From Bryobacterales bacterium (GTDB lineage Bacteria; Acidobacteriota; Terriglobia; Bryobacterales; Bryobacteraceae): a stretch of DNA of 51,553 nucleotides. Numbering within the stretch: position 1 is the first letter of the stretch; the number at the start of each line of letters is the position of its first letter. The DNA is taken from NCBI GenBank assembly GCA_003162425.1, contig PMOK01000192.1, forward strand, positions 1 through 51,553, in the 5' to 3' direction. Both the position numbers and the translations under genes were made by a program. Positions 34,688 through 42,716 of the stretch are shown here, piece by piece. A model generated the notes under the pieces. It made no database searches and was not told the origin of the DNA. It was given only the letters and a program-made list of their open reading frames with translations.

Positions 34688-35367
34688 AGCGCGGTTTGGC
34701 GCGGACCGTAGGGGCTGGAAGTGAGCCGATTGGCGACGCTCAGCACCATCAGTGCTATGCCCGAAATAATTAGCACCAGCACGCGGGCCGTCTTGCCGTT
34801 GCCGCCCTCCACGGCGTCGTATATCGCGAGCGCCACGGTTTGCGTCCGTCCCGGAATGTTGCCCGCAATCATCAGCGTGACGCCGAAATCGCCCAGTGAG
34901 CGCGCGAATGCCAGCGCCGCAGCCGCAAGTATGGACCGGCGCGCCAGCGGCAGCGTTACGCGCCAGAACAGCCGCAGCTCGGATGCGCCCAAATTTCGCG
35001 CGGCCCGTTCGTATGACCGGTCCACGCTCTCAAATGCCGCCCGCGCCGACTTCACCAGTAGCGGCGTGGAATGAAATAGCGCCGCAACCACCGCCGCTTG
35101 CCAGGAGAAGACTAGCGGTTCGCCGAAGAGCCACTCATAGATTTTTCCTACAGGACTGTTACGGCCCAGCACAACCAACAGGTAGTAACCCAACACGGTC
35201 GGAGGCAGCACCAGCGGCAGCGTCACGGCGGCATCCAGCACTTCCTTACCTCGAAATTGCCGGTTCGCCAATATCCATGCCAGCCACAGCCCGACGCCTA
35301 ATGCCAGCGCGGTTGAAATCACAGCCACGCGCAGGCTTAGCCACAGCGGGAACCAATCGATTGGCAT
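34684..35367 (-). CDS. modB: Molybdate ABC transporter permease ModB
   Basis: A 227-residue permease with five or six membrane helices. The family EAA-type loop [19 protein letters not shown], which contacts ModC, and [19 protein letters not shown] are present, as in ModB. It forms the channel for molybdate uptake driven by ModC. It is the first gene of this operon in the window. A periplasmic modA gene, normally upstream, is absent: the plus-strand DUF4136 gene lies there. The start is ATG 35367. Specificity (molybdate rather than tungstate) cannot be settled without the binding protein. Confidence 0.92.
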   Translation of the reverse strand: MPIDWFPLWLSLRVAVISTALALGVGLWLAWILANRQFRGKEVLDAAVTLPLVLPPTVLGYYLLVVLGRNSPVGKIYEWLFGEPLVFSWQAAVVAALFHSTPLLVKSARAAFESVDRSYERAARNLGASELRLFWRVTLPLARRSILAAAALAFARSLGDFGVTLMIAGNIPGRTQTVALAIYDAVEGGNGKTARVLVLIISGIALMVLSVANRLTSSPYGPRQTAL

Positions 35368-35415
35368 GGGATATTACATGTTAGCGCAGGCCGGTTTGTG
35401 ATAAAGTCCCCACTC

Positions 35416-35916
35416 ATGCGCGCCTTCTTGCTGATTTTCTTAGCGGCCGCCGGCGCCTTTGCGCAAAAGGTCACCATCGAATTCGATCAGACTGTGGACT
35501 TCAGCAAGTACAAGACTTTTGCCGTCCGGGATGGCCAGTTGAATAGCAGGAATCCTGCGCTGAACAGCGAACTGGTCAAAAAGCAGATCAATGCGGATAT
35601 CGAGCGCGATCTCACGGCTCGGGGTCTCGAGATGGTGGCCGGCCGATCCGATCTGAATGTCCGATACCGGTTTGGATCAGCCCGCAAAGTGGAGATCGAG
35701 CAATATCCCGCGGGCTGGCGCGGCTTGGGTACACAGGTGGTGCGCGTGCCGTACACAGAAGGCACGCTCGTCATCGATCTGCGCGACGCGAGCGTTCATG
35801 CACTGGTGTGGCGCGCTATCGCGAGCGAGGAAAAAAGTGATCCCACCAAGATCGCTACCAAACTGGACAGCATGGTCAAAAAGGCGTTCGAAAAATACCC
35901 GCCCAAGCTGAAGTAG
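35416..35916 (+). CDS. Exported DUF4136 domain protein
   Basis: A 166-residue protein with a signal peptide (MRAFLLIFLAAAGAFAQ) and a DUF4136 domain. It has FSKYKTFAVRDGQ, VKKQINADIERDLTARGLEM and LNVRYRFGSA near the N-terminal half, then TLVIDLRDASVHALVWRAIA and KLDSMVKKAFEKYPPK. The domain is common among outer-membrane-associated lipoproteins of Acidobacteriota and Bacteroidota; no lipobox Cys is seen here, so it is probably soluble in the periplasm. A longer start at 35398 (GTG) is possible, but ATG 35416 directly precedes the signal peptide. It is divergent from modB and convergent with the Fic gene. The function is unknown. Confidence 0.87.
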   Translation: MRAFLLIFLAAAGAFAQKVTIEFDQTVDFSKYKTFAVRDGQLNSRNPALNSELVKKQINADIERDLTARGLEMVAGRSDLNVRYRFGSARKVEIEQYPAGWRGLGTQVVRVPYTEGTLVIDLRDASVHALVWRAIASEEKSDPTKIATKLDSMVKKAFEKYPPKLK

Positions 35917-35925
35917 TAGCCGCTG

Positions 35926-36966
35926 CTAACGGATAATTTCCCAGCGTGCCCCCCTCCCTCGTCCCACCAGTCGAATTTTTCCAACCTTCTTCATTTCCGT
36001 GAGAACCTTCTTGATGAGTTGTGAACTGACCGCGGGCAACTGCGCCGCCATGTCGCCTAACGTGAACTTCTCCACCTGGGCAAGCAGGGTCTGTCGAACC
36101 AAGTCGCTTTTGGCCGGTCGAGCCTGAACCGACTCGACCTGGATCTCGAATTCCTTGTACGCGTTTCGCAAAATACTCAGGAAGTAGTTCCACCACGGCA
36201 CTATCTCGTTCTCCCCTTCATGCCAACCCTGTGAGCACAATTTGAGGACGCGATAATACTCCTCCTTGCTCTCTTCAATCAATCTCTCCAGACTGATATA
36301 CCGCGGTACCTGAAAGCCCTCCGTTTGGAGTAGCAACGAAGTTGTGAGCCGTGAAACGCGGCCATTGCCGTCACGAAAGGGGTGGATACAAAGTAAATCG
36401 AGGATGAACGTTGCCACAATCAAGAGCGGAGGGACCCGTTCTCGATCGCGCACGACGTGATACCTGCGGCACAACAAGTCCATGGCCACGGGTGTCCGCT
36501 TCGCCGAGACGGGGACGAAGCTAAGGCTGCGCTCCCCACTCGGCAGGACTTGAATGATTTCGTTGTCGCGTTTCTTCCATTCTCCTGCGTCTCCCGAACC
36601 GCCATGGGCAAGAGAACGCAAGCGACGGATCACGCCGGGAGCGACTGTCACGCGCTTCTTTCGGGAGAAGATCCATTCCAGCGCCGCTCGATATCCCGCG
36701 AGTTCCTCCTCCGACCGGTCACGCGGCCTTGCGCGTCCGATCACCAGAGGCCGCAGCCGATTCGCCGCGACAGTGACCCCCTCGATTCGATTCGACGACT
36801 CGACGCTCTGGATAATTGCCTGCTCCCGCAATACTTCCAGTACCTCAGGCTTCTTCCTGGTCCACAGATCCTGCTTCCCGCGCGCCTCCATGCACTCGCC
36901 CAGAAGCCAGCCCGTTCCAATCGGGATGGCCAGGTGGGCCAACCTACCAGGGTCGAGTGTCAACAT
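35926..36966 (-). CDS. Fic domain protein (AMPylase-type) with N-terminal inhibitory helix
   Basis: A 346-residue Fic protein. The catalytic loop HPFRDGNGRVSR (His195) matches HxFx(D/E)GNGRxxR, so it can be active in transferring AMP or another nucleotide moiety to a hydroxyl side chain. The motif SSNRIEG (Glu62) in the N-terminal part fits (S/T)xxxE(G/N), the inhibitory helix of class II Fic proteins. The C-terminal region (about 250-346) looks like a winged helix (KFTLGDMAAQLPAVSSQLIK and KVGKIRLVGRGRGARWEI). ATG 36966 is preferred to TTG 36972. It is a single gene with no separate antitoxin next to it, in line with internal inhibition. The target is unknown. Confidence 0.92.
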   Translation of the reverse strand: MLTLDPGRLAHLAIPIGTGWLLGECMEARGKQDLWTRKKPEVLEVLREQAIIQSVESSNRIEGVTVAANRLRPLVIGRARPRDRSEEELAGYRAALEWIFSRKKRVTVAPGVIRRLRSLAHGGSGDAGEWKKRDNEIIQVLPSGERSLSFVPVSAKRTPVAMDLLCRRYHVVRDRERVPPLLIVATFILDLLCIHPFRDGNGRVSRLTTSLLLQTEGFQVPRYISLERLIEESKEEYYRVLKLCSQGWHEGENEIVPWWNYFLSILRNAYKEFEIQVESVQARPAKSDLVRQTLLAQVEKFTLGDMAAQLPAVSSQLIKKVLTEMKKVGKIRLVGRGRGARWEIIR

Positions 36967-37032
36967 GTACAAATGACGTTCAAATGATGGCCTAGTAGCC
37001 TAATAATAGCCTATTTGGTTTTGAGTAGCCAA

Positions 37033-38772
37033 TTATCTTGTTCTTCCCTTCGCGCCCGCATCGCTATAGAACAGCCAGTAGCTATTGCCCACCCGCTCAG
37101 TCGGCTGCGTTGTTTCCGGCCAAAATTGGAACCCAGGGTCATAGGCGTACCGCGTGCCGCCGAATATTCCCAATTTCAGAGCAGTGAAGCCCACTACATT
37201 CCACCCCGGCCGGGGTCCGTTGACATCCAAGGGATGGATGGGCGGGAGTCCGTAGAGTTTATCGAGGTCGCCGGATGCGAACTGGTTGAAATAGATCTCC
37301 GTTGCGCCCAGTTCCTTCAACCTCTTCGCGAGTCTCTTCGTATCCTGGCCCCAATCCAGGTCCGAGTCTACCAGGAAGGCCTCCGGTTTCCCGGTCGCAA
37401 TTACGTTGAAATACGCCAGGTAATTTGGATGCGCGGCAAGGGAGCATGCAGCAACCAACACCAGAGTGAGCGCCACTCCACCTTGTGCGAGCCCACGCCG
37501 CTTTGGAAGGTGCGCCAGCCAGATGGCCGCGCAGCCACCCGCGATGCCAAACGCCACAAACACGGGCAGCACGTGCCGGCTGCCTATTCGGATCTGCGAG
37601 AAGAACGATGAGAAGATCAAAATTCCCAGGACAACACTCGGCGCAAGCCAACCTCTTGTTCCGTACCGCTTGCGCGAGAACAGCAAGCCCAGCCCGAGAC
37701 CGCCCAGCGCGAGCATAGGAAGCGGGGTTTTTACCGCCAACGCCACCAGGTAGAACTGTGGCCAACCGGTGTTGTTCACCGCGCCCATCAAATAGGTTGT
37801 GTGGCCCGTGGAATTATGTTTATTTACTTCGTCAATGCCGTTGAAAAGTTCAGGCGCCGGTACCGGAAACGAAAAGTCGGCGGTCTTTCCAAACGAAAAA
37901 AGATAACCCGCCCAAATCAGGATGGCTGCGATGGCCGCCGCAAGCAGCCCTTGCGGTAAGCGCTGCAGCACCAGCCCTGCCAGCCGGTTGAGACGCGGGC
38001 GTTCGAAACCCAACCAAAGCAAGAGCGCGACAGCCGCTATCGATGGAAAGAAAGCCAATGTCGAAAACTTGGACAACACCGCCAATCCCGTGGATGCGCC
38101 AAAAGCCGCGGCGCGCCACCAAACCGGTTCTTCCAGCCAACGCCAGCCGCTGTAGATTGCCAGCAGCAACATCGCCGTCAACCCCATATCGGTGGTGGCA
38201 AGTCCCGCGTGCGCCAAAACCGTTGGCGTCATCGTTACCAGGAACACGGCCAGCACGGCGGCGGGCGCGCTGCCTGAAATCCAGCGCGTGCACGAATAGG
38301 CAATCCAGCAGGTGATCCAAAAAAACGGGAGGATTCCCAGCCGTGCCAGTGCGAGATAGAAATCCTCGGTACCCCGGCTGAAGAGAATCGCCAATCCGTC
38401 GTCCCACATCGATTTCTTATTCCAGCCCTGCGCGCCGAAAATCTTGGGCAGCACCGCGGTCATTACTCGCGTTAAAGGAGGATGTTGTGGTTCGTACGTG
38501 TAGGTATGCTTTTCGAGCCACTCCATGCCGCATGCGATGTGCGCCGGTTCATCAAACGTGTGACTGAAAATCGTGTAGGTGGAAACGATCCTGGCGGTCC
38601 CTAGCGCCACCAATCCAATCGCCAGCCACGTCGCGCGCCGCCCGAGAAGCGATTCGAATCGCGTCCAATACCCGGCGGCAATGGCCTTCCCGGGAGCGGC
38701 CCTGGGTCCAACGGCCGCGGGGGACCCGGCCGCTACTTTGACGCGCTTTTTCATTAGCTCAGCATCGCGCAC
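37033..38772 (-). CDS. GT39/ArnT-like membrane glycosyltransferase
   Basis: A 579-residue membrane protein with ten to twelve helices and the PMT_2 fold. Characteristic parts are the first periplasmic loop TFDEPAHIACGMEWL, in which DE/DEP-type acidic residues belong to the catalytic site, then YEPQHPPLTRVM and a large C-terminal periplasmic domain containing DSDLDWGQDTKRLA. Such enzymes move sugars from polyprenyl phosphate to protein, lipid A or glycans. The acceptor is unknown. A start at GTG 38772 is favoured by AAGGTGG upstream; ATG 38754 is the alternative. It is divergent from phoH across 166 bases. Confidence 0.86.
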   Translation of the reverse strand: MRDAELMKKRVKVAAGSPAAVGPRAAPGKAIAAGYWTRFESLLGRRATWLAIGLVALGTARIVSTYTIFSHTFDEPAHIACGMEWLEKHTYTYEPQHPPLTRVMTAVLPKIFGAQGWNKKSMWDDGLAILFSRGTEDFYLALARLGILPFFWITCWIAYSCTRWISGSAPAAVLAVFLVTMTPTVLAHAGLATTDMGLTAMLLLAIYSGWRWLEEPVWWRAAAFGASTGLAVLSKFSTLAFFPSIAAVALLLWLGFERPRLNRLAGLVLQRLPQGLLAAAIAAILIWAGYLFSFGKTADFSFPVPAPELFNGIDEVNKHNSTGHTTYLMGAVNNTGWPQFYLVALAVKTPLPMLALGGLGLGLLFSRKRYGTRGWLAPSVVLGILIFSSFFSQIRIGSRHVLPVFVAFGIAGGCAAIWLAHLPKRRGLAQGGVALTLVLVAACSLAAHPNYLAYFNVIATGKPEAFLVDSDLDWGQDTKRLAKRLKELGATEIYFNQFASGDLDKLYGLPPIHPLDVNGPRPGWNVVGFTALKLGIFGGTRYAYDPGFQFWPETTQPTERVGNSYWLFYSDAGAKGRTR

Positions 38773-38809
38773 CCATCCACCTTACGCAACAGCGGGTCCG
38801 TAACCCTGG

Positions 38810-38815
38810 TATAAT
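38810..38815 (+). promoter_or_regulatory. Possible -10 element upstream of phoH operon
   Basis: A TATAAT sequence stands in the 166-base gap between the glycosyltransferase and phoH. No good -35 was seen at 16-18 bases. It precedes phoH by 123 bases, so a leader RNA with a short frame (38824-38925, 33 codons) would be made. This is the best promoter candidate for the phoH-ybeY-ybeX-era run. Confidence 0.35.
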
Positions 38816-38938
38816 AATTCCAGATGTTTGCTTTCTGTCCGCGCTCGCGGATGAAGGTCTTCACTCCCGCTATTAGCTGCTCGCCTGGAACGCCAGCCTG
38901 CCCTGCTGTTCCGCAATGCATTTAATCTCAATTTTTGA

Positions 38939-40000
38939 ATGAAACTCAGCGTTCAGATCACCCGCGGCATCGAGTCCCTCTTTGGAACCCGAGATGAGAA
39001 TATCCGTGTTTTAGAAAAAGGTCTAAACGTCACCACCAGCCTCAGGAACGATTCGCTCGAGATCGAAGGCGAGGAGCCCAACGTCATTCGGGCCGCCAGC
39101 ATTCTGGAGGATTACGTTGCGTTGGTCAAGGAAGGCCAAAGCTTCGCCAACGGCGACCTGAACAGTTATCTGCGCGTGGTCACTGAAGACGCGGAAGTGA
39201 CGTTGCGCAGCTTGGTACACAGCGGCCGTCAGAGGAATTTCGGCAAGAAAACGCTGGCGCCTAAAACCGTGAATCAGCGGCGCTACGTGGAAGCCATCGA
39301 GCGGCACGATCTGGTTTTCGGCGTCGGTCCTGCCGGTACCGGAAAGACTTACCTCGCTGTCGCCATGGCAGTCTCGGCCCTTTTGAACAAGCGCGTGAGC
39401 AGGATCGTACTGACGCGTCCAGCGGTGGAAGCCGGCGAACGGCTCGGTTTCTTGCCCGGAAACCTGCAGGAAAAAGTGGATCCTTATCTCCGGCCGCTGT
39501 ACGATGCCTTGTACGACATGCTGGAAGCGGATAAAGTGGAGAAACTGCTGGAGCGCTCGGTAATTGAAGTGGCGCCCATCGCGTTCATGCGCGGCCGCAC
39601 CTTGAACGACAGTTTCATTATTCTGGATGAAGCGCAGAACAGCACCGCTGAGCAGATGAAGATGGTGCTCACGCGGCAAGGATTCAATTCCAAGATGGTG
39701 GTTACCGGCGACCTCACGCAGATCGACTTGCCGTCGGGCAAGCGCAGCGGTCTGATCGATGCGGTGGAGGTCCTGCGCGGCGTGGAAGGCATGAGTTTTG
39801 TCTATTTCGACGAACGCGACGTCGTTCGGCATAGCTTGGTGCAAAGAATCGTGAAAGCCTACGAGCGATATCAGGATCTTACCGGCACCGGCCGGCAACT
39901 CGCGCTCCGGCTGGCGGAGCCACCCGTTGAGGCGGCCACTCCGGCCTCGGAACCCCCTTCGCTCGCCGAAGCGCAGGGTCCCGAAATTCCGCTGAACTGA
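38939..40000 (+). CDS. phoH: PhoH family ATPase (YbeZ)
   Basis: A 353-residue protein. An N-terminal KH-like region (about 1-100) precedes the P-loop domain: Walker A is GVGPAGTGKTYLAVA, Walker B is FIILDEAQNST, and LTRPAVEAGERLGFLPG and VTGDLTQIDLPSGKRSGL are the family signatures. PhoH/YbeZ is a cytoplasmic ATPase linked genetically to the ribosome-maturation RNase YbeY. The order phoH-ybeY-ybeX-era here is the common conserved one, and ybeY follows after eight bases. The C-terminal 40 residues are Pro/Ala-rich and probably disordered. Confidence 0.95.
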   Translation: MKLSVQITRGIESLFGTRDENIRVLEKGLNVTTSLRNDSLEIEGEEPNVIRAASILEDYVALVKEGQSFANGDLNSYLRVVTEDAEVTLRSLVHSGRQRNFGKKTLAPKTVNQRRYVEAIERHDLVFGVGPAGTGKTYLAVAMAVSALLNKRVSRIVLTRPAVEAGERLGFLPGNLQEKVDPYLRPLYDALYDMLEADKVEKLLERSVIEVAPIAFMRGRTLNDSFIILDEAQNSTAEQMKMVLTRQGFNSKMVVTGDLTQIDLPSGKRSGLIDAVEVLRGVEGMSFVYFDERDVVRHSLVQRIVKAYERYQDLTGTGRQLALRLAEPPVEAATPASEPPSLAEAQGPEIPLN

Positions 40001-40007
40001 GGTTCCC

Positions 40008-40526
40008 ATGCCATCCCAGCAGAGCGCTCTGCTTTTTCAGGTGGCCACGCCCGGTGTCTCTCGCCGTGACCTGCGTGCGTTCGTGAAACGCCTGCAAGTG
40101 GAAGTGGCTGGGGGCCGCGTCTTCTGTTGCTTGATCGCAGGGGATGAGGAGCTGCAGCGCCTGAACAGAGAATTCCGTAAGCGCGATTATGCCACGGATG
40201 TTCTGTCATTCCCTATATCATCTCTTCCATCCCGTCCATCGACTGTCCGCGTAGGACAAGCCTCTGGCTTGTCCAGGCAAGCCGGAGGCTTGCCCTACGC
40301 GGACGGGGCCGGGGAAATTGCGATCTCGTATCATGCCGCCCGCCGGCAGTCGGTCGAGCATGGCCACAAGGTGCAGCAGGAAATCGAGATCCTGATGCTG
40401 CACGGCGTGCTCCACCTGCTCGGCCTGGATCACGAAACCGATCATGGCCGGATGTTGAGCGTCGAACGGAAATGGCGAGTGCGCTTGGGCCTGCCCGCCG
40501 GTCTCATTGAGAGGGCGAGCGCATGA
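40008..40526 (+). CDS. ybeY: Endoribonuclease YbeY with in-frame repeat insertion
   Basis: A 172-residue metalloprotein of 16S rRNA 3'-end maturation and ribosome quality control. The zinc motif HGVLHLLGLDH (H3xH5xH) is intact, as are the substrate segments RLNREFRKRDYATDVLSFP and GEIAISYHAARRQ. Between SFP and GEI the protein carries 32 residues, where I expect about 13 from known members. Twenty of these (VRVGQASGLSRQAGGLPYAD) are the exact translation of a 60-base palindrome at 40245-40304. The insert is in a loop facing away from the zinc site, so activity may survive. The gene is followed by the CorC-like gene in an ATGA overlap. Confidence 0.95.
   Translation: MPSQQSALLFQVATPGVSRRDLRAFVKRLQVEVAGGRVFCCLIAGDEELQRLNREFRKRDYATDVLSFPISSLPSRPSTVRVGQASGLSRQAGGLPYADGAGEIAISYHAARRQSVEHGHKVQQEIEILMLHGVLHLLGLDHETDHGRMLSVERKWRVRLGLPAGLIERASA
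40245..40304. repeat. Family C 60-base palindrome inside ybeY
   Basis: The arms run from GTCCGCGTAGG at the left to CCTACGCGGAC at the right, with inner stems CAAGCC-GGCTTG on both sides of the centre. The length is 60 bases, exactly 20 codons, and both reading strands lack stops in the ybeY frame. It seems to be a REP-like element carried inside a gene. Confidence 0.93.
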
Positions 40527-41794
40527 TCGGCCTGGTGTTCGCCTGCATCCTGATTGTCTCGGCTGTGCTTTGTGTGCTCACTGTATTTCAAACCATGTAC
40601 ACGGATTCCCTGCGGCTGCGCGGGCCCGCTCTTCCGGCGCTCGATTTCTTCAAGGAAACGCTCGAAGACCGTATTGGCCTGGAGACCCGCCACGGCGTAC
40701 TGGTGATTTCGATGATCAAACATACCCTGCTTATGCTGCTGGGTATCCTGTGCGTCGCCACTGCTTTGGGCGCCCCGCTCGGATGGGAGACGCTCGCGGA
40801 AGCGGCGCTGTTTGGTTGGCTCACCATGTTGCTTTCGACTTATGTTCTCGCGCCGTTGCTGTATCGCAAGACTAGCGGCCACTGGTTGCTGCCGCTGGCC
40901 CCTGTACTGCGGATGTGCGCGATGCTGGTGCGTCCGCTGACGGCCGTCCTCGGATTCTTCCAATCCCTGGTGGAGCTGGCGGAGGCAGAAAAAGTTCAGG
41001 TAGAGGCCCCCGGCCCAACCAACGATATCGAAGCCCTCATCTCGGCCGGCCAGGAAGAAGGAATCATCGAGGAGCAGGACCGCAGGCTCATCGAAAGCGT
41101 GGTCGCGTTCGGCGACAAAACAGTTCGCGAGGTAATGACTCCGCGGCCCAAGATCGTGGCCATCGAAGCCGATCGCTCGCTCGAGGATTTGCGCCAACTG
41201 GTGATTCACGAGCAGTATTCCCGCGTCCCGGTCTACGAACAGACCATCGACAACATCATCGGCTTCGTGCACGTGCGCGATATGTTTGAGCTGGACCCCG
41301 CCGAACGCCTCGGACGCCTGGTGAAGGAATTGGCCCGGCCCATTCGCTTCGTTCCGGAAACCAAGCCGGTCAATATTCTGTTGCGCGAAATGCAAACCGA
41401 TGGCGTGCACATGGCCATCGTGATCGACGAGTACGGTAACACCGCCGGCCTTGCCACCATGGAGGACATGGTGGAGGAGATCGTGGGCGAGATCCACGAT
41501 GAGCACGAACCAGAGCGCGACGTCCAAAAGGAAACGGAAGGTAGTTTCGTGGTGTCGGGGAGCCTGGATCTCGACCGGTTACATGACTTGCTCGGATTCC
41601 GCCCCAAGGAAGAAACCGAATCCACAACCATTGGGGGTCTCGTAACCGAGTGGCTGGGGCGCGTTCCCCATGTGGGCGAAACCCTGGAGCGGGAAGGCAT
41701 TCGGATCGACGTGCTGGCCGGCGACGAATTGAAAGTAGAACGCGTGCGGGTCTCGAAAGCGGAGCCCGAAACGGTATCCCAGAGCCACGCATGA
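40523..41794 (+). CDS. CNNM/CorC-type CBS-domain membrane protein (YbeX/HlyC family)
   Basis: A 423-residue protein. The N-terminal part (about 1-145) carries three or four membrane segments of the CNNM (DUF21) type. A CBS pair follows (about 195-320, with VREVMTPRPKIVAIEADRSL, YSRVPVYEQTIDNIIGFVHV and MAIVIDEYGNTAGLATMEDM), then the CorC_HlyC transporter-associated domain (FVVSGSLDLDRLHDLLGF and IGGLVTEWLGRVPHVGE). Relatives take part in Mg/Co efflux and bind nucleotides. It overlaps ybeY and era by four bases each (ATGA), so all three are translationally coupled. Confidence 0.93.
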   Translation: MIGLVFACILIVSAVLCVLTVFQTMYTDSLRLRGPALPALDFFKETLEDRIGLETRHGVLVISMIKHTLLMLLGILCVATALGAPLGWETLAEAALFGWLTMLLSTYVLAPLLYRKTSGHWLLPLAPVLRMCAMLVRPLTAVLGFFQSLVELAEAEKVQVEAPGPTNDIEALISAGQEEGIIEEQDRRLIESVVAFGDKTVREVMTPRPKIVAIEADRSLEDLRQLVIHEQYSRVPVYEQTIDNIIGFVHVRDMFELDPAERLGRLVKELARPIRFVPETKPVNILLREMQTDGVHMAIVIDEYGNTAGLATMEDMVEEIVGEIHDEHEPERDVQKETEGSFVVSGSLDLDRLHDLLGFRPKEETESTTIGGLVTEWLGRVPHVGETLEREGIRIDVLAGDELKVERVRVSKAEPETVSQSHA

Positions 41795-42714
41795 TGCCTC
41801 AAGCGTCAGCGTTCCACTCCGGTTTTGTTTCCATCTTAGGACGGCCCAACGCCGGCAAATCCACTCTGTTGAACGCGCTGGTGGGCGGCAAGCTTGCGAT
41901 TGTTTCCGAGAAACCACAGACCACCCGAACCGCCATCGAAGGCGTCCTCAACGTGAAAGGCGCCCAAGTGGTTTTTCTGGATACGCCGGGCATTCACACT
42001 TCCAGCTCGCTTCTCAACCGGCGCATGATGGATACCGTCCGGTCGTCATTGGCCGATCGCGATCTGCTGCTCTACCTGGACGATTCCACCGCGCGCTTCG
42101 GCGAAGAGGATGTGCATGCGCTCGACTTGCTTCGCGACGTGTCCACCCGAGCCTTCCTGTTGCTGACCAAGATCGACCGGCTGGGCGACAAAAGATTGCT
42201 GCTTCCGCGTATTGAACAAATCAAGGCGGTGCGCGAGTTCGCCGAGTATATTCCAATATCCGCGGTCTCGGGTGAAGGATTGGACCGGCTCCGCGAAGCC
42301 ATCGTAGCAACCCTTCCCGAAGGTCCCGCTTATTTTCCACCGGACTATCTCACCGATCAACCCGAGCGATTCCTTGGGGCCGAATTGATTCGCGAAAGAA
42401 TCCTGCGCGAGACGCGGCAGGAGGTGCCCCACGCCGTGGCTGTCGTCGTCGACGAATGGAAGGATCAACCGAAGCTGCTCAGAATCTCGGCGACCATCTA
42501 CGTCGAGCGTGCCGGCCAGAAGGCTATCGTCATCGGCGCCAAAGGAGCAACGCTCAAGAAGATAGGAACGCTGGCGCGCCAGGAAATGGAGACCATGTTC
42601 TCGCGCAAAATATTTTTGGAGCTGTTCGTCAAAGTTCGTAAAGACTGGCGCGAGAGCCCCGAATTTCTAAATGCCATTGACTGGCGAGCCATGCGGGGGC
42701 GAGAATCAGATTGA
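41791..42714 (+). CDS. era: GTPase Era
   Basis: A 307-residue ribosome-assembly GTPase. The G domain carries G1 GRPNAGKS, G2 QTTRTAIEG, G3 DTPGIH and G4 TKID. A C-terminal KH domain contains KAIVIGAKGATLKKIG and the family ending KVRKDWRESPEFLNAIDWR. It binds the 3' end of 16S rRNA and so acts in the same process as YbeY. The start is ATG 41791, in an ATGA overlap with the CorC-like gene; the longer frame to 41650 is not needed. The BON protein gene begins two bases after its stop. Confidence 0.97.
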   Translation: MMPQASAFHSGFVSILGRPNAGKSTLLNALVGGKLAIVSEKPQTTRTAIEGVLNVKGAQVVFLDTPGIHTSSSLLNRRMMDTVRSSLADRDLLLYLDDSTARFGEEDVHALDLLRDVSTRAFLLLTKIDRLGDKRLLLPRIEQIKAVREFAEYIPISAVSGEGLDRLREAIVATLPEGPAYFPPDYLTDQPERFLGAELIRERILRETRQEVPHAVAVVVDEWKDQPKLLRISATIYVERAGQKAIVIGAKGATLKKIGTLARQEMETMFSRKIFLELFVKVRKDWRESPEFLNAIDWRAMRGRESD

Positions 42715-42716
42715 CT

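Noticed and set aside
38773..38938. tRNA or structured RNA upstream of phoH
   Set aside because: No cloverleaf or CCA end; only a weak GC hairpin was seen.
39023..40009. Minus-strand open frame opposite phoH
   Set aside because: It mirrors the PhoH coding frame and has no recognised motif or ribosome site.
40442..41527. Minus-strand open frame of 361 codons opposite the CorC-like gene
   Set aside because: Composition (His/Gln/Arg-rich) is typical for an antisense shadow; the plus-strand gene has complete CBS and CorC domains.
41650..41790. Longer start for era
   Set aside because: It would overlap the CorC-like gene by over 140 bases; ATG 41791 gives the standard Era N-terminus and an ATGA overlap.
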